A stretch of 6,953 nucleotides of DNA from contig JACDDG010000128.1 in the NCBI GenBank assembly GCA_013817115.1, positions 1 to 6,953 on the forward strand, read 5' to 3'. Each line of letters opens with the position of its first letter. Within the stretch, counting starts at the first letter, position 1. The DNA is from Parachlamydiaceae bacterium. Lineage in GTDB: Bacteria > Chlamydiota > Chlamydiia > Chlamydiales > Parachlamydiaceae. Of this stretch, positions 5,241-6,953 are shown piece after piece. The notes beneath the pieces are model-generated. The model ran no database searches, was not told where the DNA came from, and was given only the letters and a program-made list of their open reading frames with translations. Made by a program: the position numbers and the translations under genes.

Positions 5241-6293
5241 ATGATACCATTTCAAATGTTTCTTTTTTTAGTCATCGTTATGTGCTCCCCACTGCACGCT
5301 CTTATAAATCTTGAGGAAAGAGCCCAGGAGCTTGTTTTAGAGTCCAAACAGATTTTTTTGGAGGAATATCCGGACGCATTTAACCCTTCGATCATCCGTT
5401 GGAATGGCTCGTTACTTCTAAGTTTTCGCGTAATTCCTGATCCCAATTATATATTCACATCTCATATTGGGTTGGTATGGCTAGATGAAAACTTTTCGCC
5501 CATAGGCTCCCCACAGTTGCTAAACACTCAAACGGAAACTTCCTTATTGCATTCAATTATACCATCCAGAGCAGAGGATGCACGGCTGATAGAGGTTGGA
5601 AATCGCTTATACCTTGTTTACAGTGACAATAAGAATTTATTGATTACTAGAGGAGGATTTAGAGTCTATATTGCAGAAGTGAAATATGATGGAGTAAATT
5701 TTACTATTCATAATTGCCAATGCCTGGATCAATTTGAGGGGGAAAGTTGGCTTAAAAGAGAAAAAAATTGGGTGCCTTTTGATTATCACGAGCAGCTGAT
5801 GCTTGCTTATAGCCTTAATCCACATCTCATTTTACGACCATCAATGGTCAATGGTACTTGTAAAACTGTCTCTTCAACTAGTAACGAGATCAAATGGGAA
5901 TGGGGGGATCTACGGGGTGGAACTTCGGGAGTTTTAGAGGGAAATGAATATCTTTCCTTCTTTCACTCGTCCATAGATATGCCTTCGGTGCAGTCAAACG
6001 GAAAAATAATTTCTCATTATTTTATGGGAGCTTATACATTTTCGTCAGAACCTCCCTTCAATATTACCCAAGTAAGTGTTGATCCAATAATTGGAAAAGG
6101 TTTTTATAGTGGAAAAGAGTATAAACCCTATTGGAAACCAATTAAAGCAATTTTTCCTTGTGGATTTATTAGTGATGAAAACCATATCTGGTTAGCTTAC
6201 GGAAAGCAAGATCATGAGATTTGGATTACAAAACTTGATAAAAGTGCTCTTTTTAAAAGTCTCATCAAAGTTGAGTCAGTTGGAGATAGATAA
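5241..6293 (+). CDS. Secreted GH130-like beta-propeller protein, copy 2
   Basis: 350 residues, clearly a paralogue of the preceding gene and collinear with it: LRGGT at 224-228, FFHSS at 240-244, SHYF at 258-261 and PPFNIT at 271-276 occupy the same residue numbers in both. By eye about half the residues are identical in the C-terminal 180. The signal-peptide-like start is residues 1-20, ending PLHA. Motifs: FNPSIIRW (47-54), SFR (61-63), EDARLI (112-117, likely catalytic Asp D113 in the standard E-D-x-R context), EKNWVPF (174-180), FPCGFI (305-310) and YGKQDHEIWITKLD. Compared with copy 1 it has Glu instead of Gln before the catalytic-region Asp, and a longer segment before that motif. This suggests divergence in substrate or activity. 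The ATG at 5241 has a good ribosome binding site. The stop overlaps the next start by one base. Confidence 0.85.
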   Translation: MIPFQMFLFLVIVMCSPLHALINLEERAQELVLESKQIFLEEYPDAFNPSIIRWNGSLLLSFRVIPDPNYIFTSHIGLVWLDENFSPIGSPQLLNTQTETSLLHSIIPSRAEDARLIEVGNRLYLVYSDNKNLLITRGGFRVYIAEVKYDGVNFTIHNCQCLDQFEGESWLKREKNWVPFDYHEQLMLAYSLNPHLILRPSMVNGTCKTVSSTSNEIKWEWGDLRGGTSGVLEGNEYLSFFHSSIDMPSVQSNGKIISHYFMGAYTFSSEPPFNITQVSVDPIIGKGFYSGKEYKPYWKPIKAIFPCGFISDENHIWLAYGKQDHEIWITKLDKSALFKSLIKVESVGDR

Positions 6294-6874
6294 TGAGTAT
6301 TAAGATTTTACTTGTTGACGTAGGTGGGGTGTTATTAACAAATGGATGGGATACGCCATTACGCAATTTGGTTGCTGCTCATTACTTGCTTGATCCGACA
6401 GAGATGCAGAAGCGCCATGAAGAAGTCTTTGATGATTTTGAATGTGGTAGATGCAGCTTTGATGAATATCTTCAGCATGTTGTATTCTTTAAGCTTCGTT
6501 CATTTACCTTAGCAGAGTTTAAGGAATTCGTATTTGCGCTGTCAAAGGAATATCCGAAAACTATAGTGCGAATAAAGGCTCTCAAGGACCATCATCAAGC
6601 CAAACTTGTTCTTCTAAGTAATGAAGGGCGTGAAATTGCGGAATATCGTTTTAATAAATTCAAATTCCATGATTATGTTGATTTTTCTATTGTTTCAGGC
6701 TTTGTCGGGTTTCGTAAACCTGATCCACGAATGTATCAATTGGCTTTAGACTTATGTCAAGAAGACCCGAAAAATATATTGTATATTGATGACAGAGCTC
6801 ATTACTTTACAGTGGCTAAAACTTTTGGGTTACGTACTGCGCACGTTGACTCGACTTTGTGGATTTTTTTTTGA
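6293..6874 (+). CDS. HAD-superfamily hydrolase (YihX/DxGGV type phosphatase-like)
   Basis: 193 residues, cytoplasmic (no signal). HAD motifs: I, VDVGGVLL with nucleophile D9; II, LVLLSN with S109; III, GFRKPDP with K142; IV, ILYIDDR with D166/D167. A helical cap lies between motifs I and II (about residues 20-95), as in the subfamily that includes YihX sugar phosphatase and epoxide-hydrolase N-domains. The second Asp of motif I, the usual general acid, is G11, as in other DxGG/DxGN members, so phosphatase activity is likely but not certain. The ATG overlaps the TAA of the previous gene (TAATG), and GGAG (6282-6285) is a good ribosome binding site, so translation is probably coupled. A role in sugar-phosphate metabolism for the cluster is inference. 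The C-terminus is rather short and ends inside a T-run (see findings). Confidence 0.88.
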   Translation: MSIKILLVDVGGVLLTNGWDTPLRNLVAAHYLLDPTEMQKRHEEVFDDFECGRCSFDEYLQHVVFFKLRSFTLAEFKEFVFALSKEYPKTIVRIKALKDHHQAKLVLLSNEGREIAEYRFNKFKFHDYVDFSIVSGFVGFRKPDPRMYQLALDLCQEDPKNILYIDDRAHYFTVAKTFGLRTAHVDSTLWIFF

Positions 6875-6953
6875 AAAAAAAAAGCAAATCTGGCACAGTA
6901 ATCTTTTTTCCAACGACGAATCAAAGGTTATATATGCCAGACTTGCAATCTTC
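6875..6953 (+). other. End spacer with a possible start of a further gene at 6934
   Basis: After the HAD stop an A-run leads into 50 nt of A+T-rich DNA. An ATG at 6934 is preceded by AAAGG (6923-6927) with 6-nt spacing and is open to the window edge (M-P-D-L-Q-S). It may be the beginning of the next gene, but only seven codons are visible. TCTGGCA (6889-6895) and TGCCAGA (6935-6941) form a 7-bp inverted repeat that covers this ATG. Confidence 0.25.

Noticed and set aside
4556..5825. Minus-strand open stretches opposite the two GH130-like genes
   Set aside because: Each is antisense to conserved motif-bearing coding sequence and has no start context of its own.
6878..6909. AAAAAAG/CTTTTTT stem after the HAD gene as a terminator
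   Set aside because: Only one G-C pair with an 18-nt loop; far too weak to call an intrinsic terminator.

Overview
This looks like a chromosomal segment from a member of the Chlamydiota, most likely an amoeba-associated 'environmental' chlamydia (Parachlamydia/Protochlamydia type) rather than a Chlamydiaceae pathogen. The main evidence is the 3' part of rpoC at the left edge. Its protein follows the chlamydial beta' subunit almost motif for motif through the last 400 residues, up to the very acidic tail. The A+T-rich flanks and a bilobed-hydrophobic, Inc-like protein agree with this. The genus cannot be fixed from the window.

Layout. (1) 1-1275, plus strand: C-terminal 424 codons of rpoC, closed by a hairpin at 1289-1346 that can terminate in both directions. 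(2) 1348-1680: no convincing gene. It holds a segment bounded by a 12-bp inverted repeat and a nearly perfect long hairpin (1587-1675) ending just before the stop codon of the next gene. (3) 1681-1836, minus strand: a 51-residue DUF3309-type membrane miniprotein. (4) 2045-2938, minus strand: a 297-residue protein with one tight pair of membrane segments and a long soluble tail, a candidate inclusion-membrane (Inc) or type III-secreted membrane protein. (5) 2939-3227: A+T-rich divergent promoter region. (6) 3228-6874, plus strand: a four-gene cluster made of an ExoV-like polysaccharide pyruvyl transferase homologue, two tandem paralogues of a GH130-like beta-propeller family, and a HAD-family phosphatase. 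(7) 6875-6953: short spacer, possibly with the start of another gene at 6934.

The plus-strand cluster is the most interesting part. Genes 1 and 2 overlap by 14 nt and genes 3 and 4 by 1 nt; genes 2 and 3 are 80 nt apart with no clear promoter, so one transcript is plausible. The first three proteins all begin with what looks like a Sec signal peptide, although their relatives are usually cytoplasmic sugar-modifying enzymes. The HAD protein has no signal. My inference is an exported carbohydrate-modifying set, acting in the periplasm or in the host/inclusion compartment, with a cytoplasmic sugar-phosphatase-like partner. The substrates cannot be read from the sequence.
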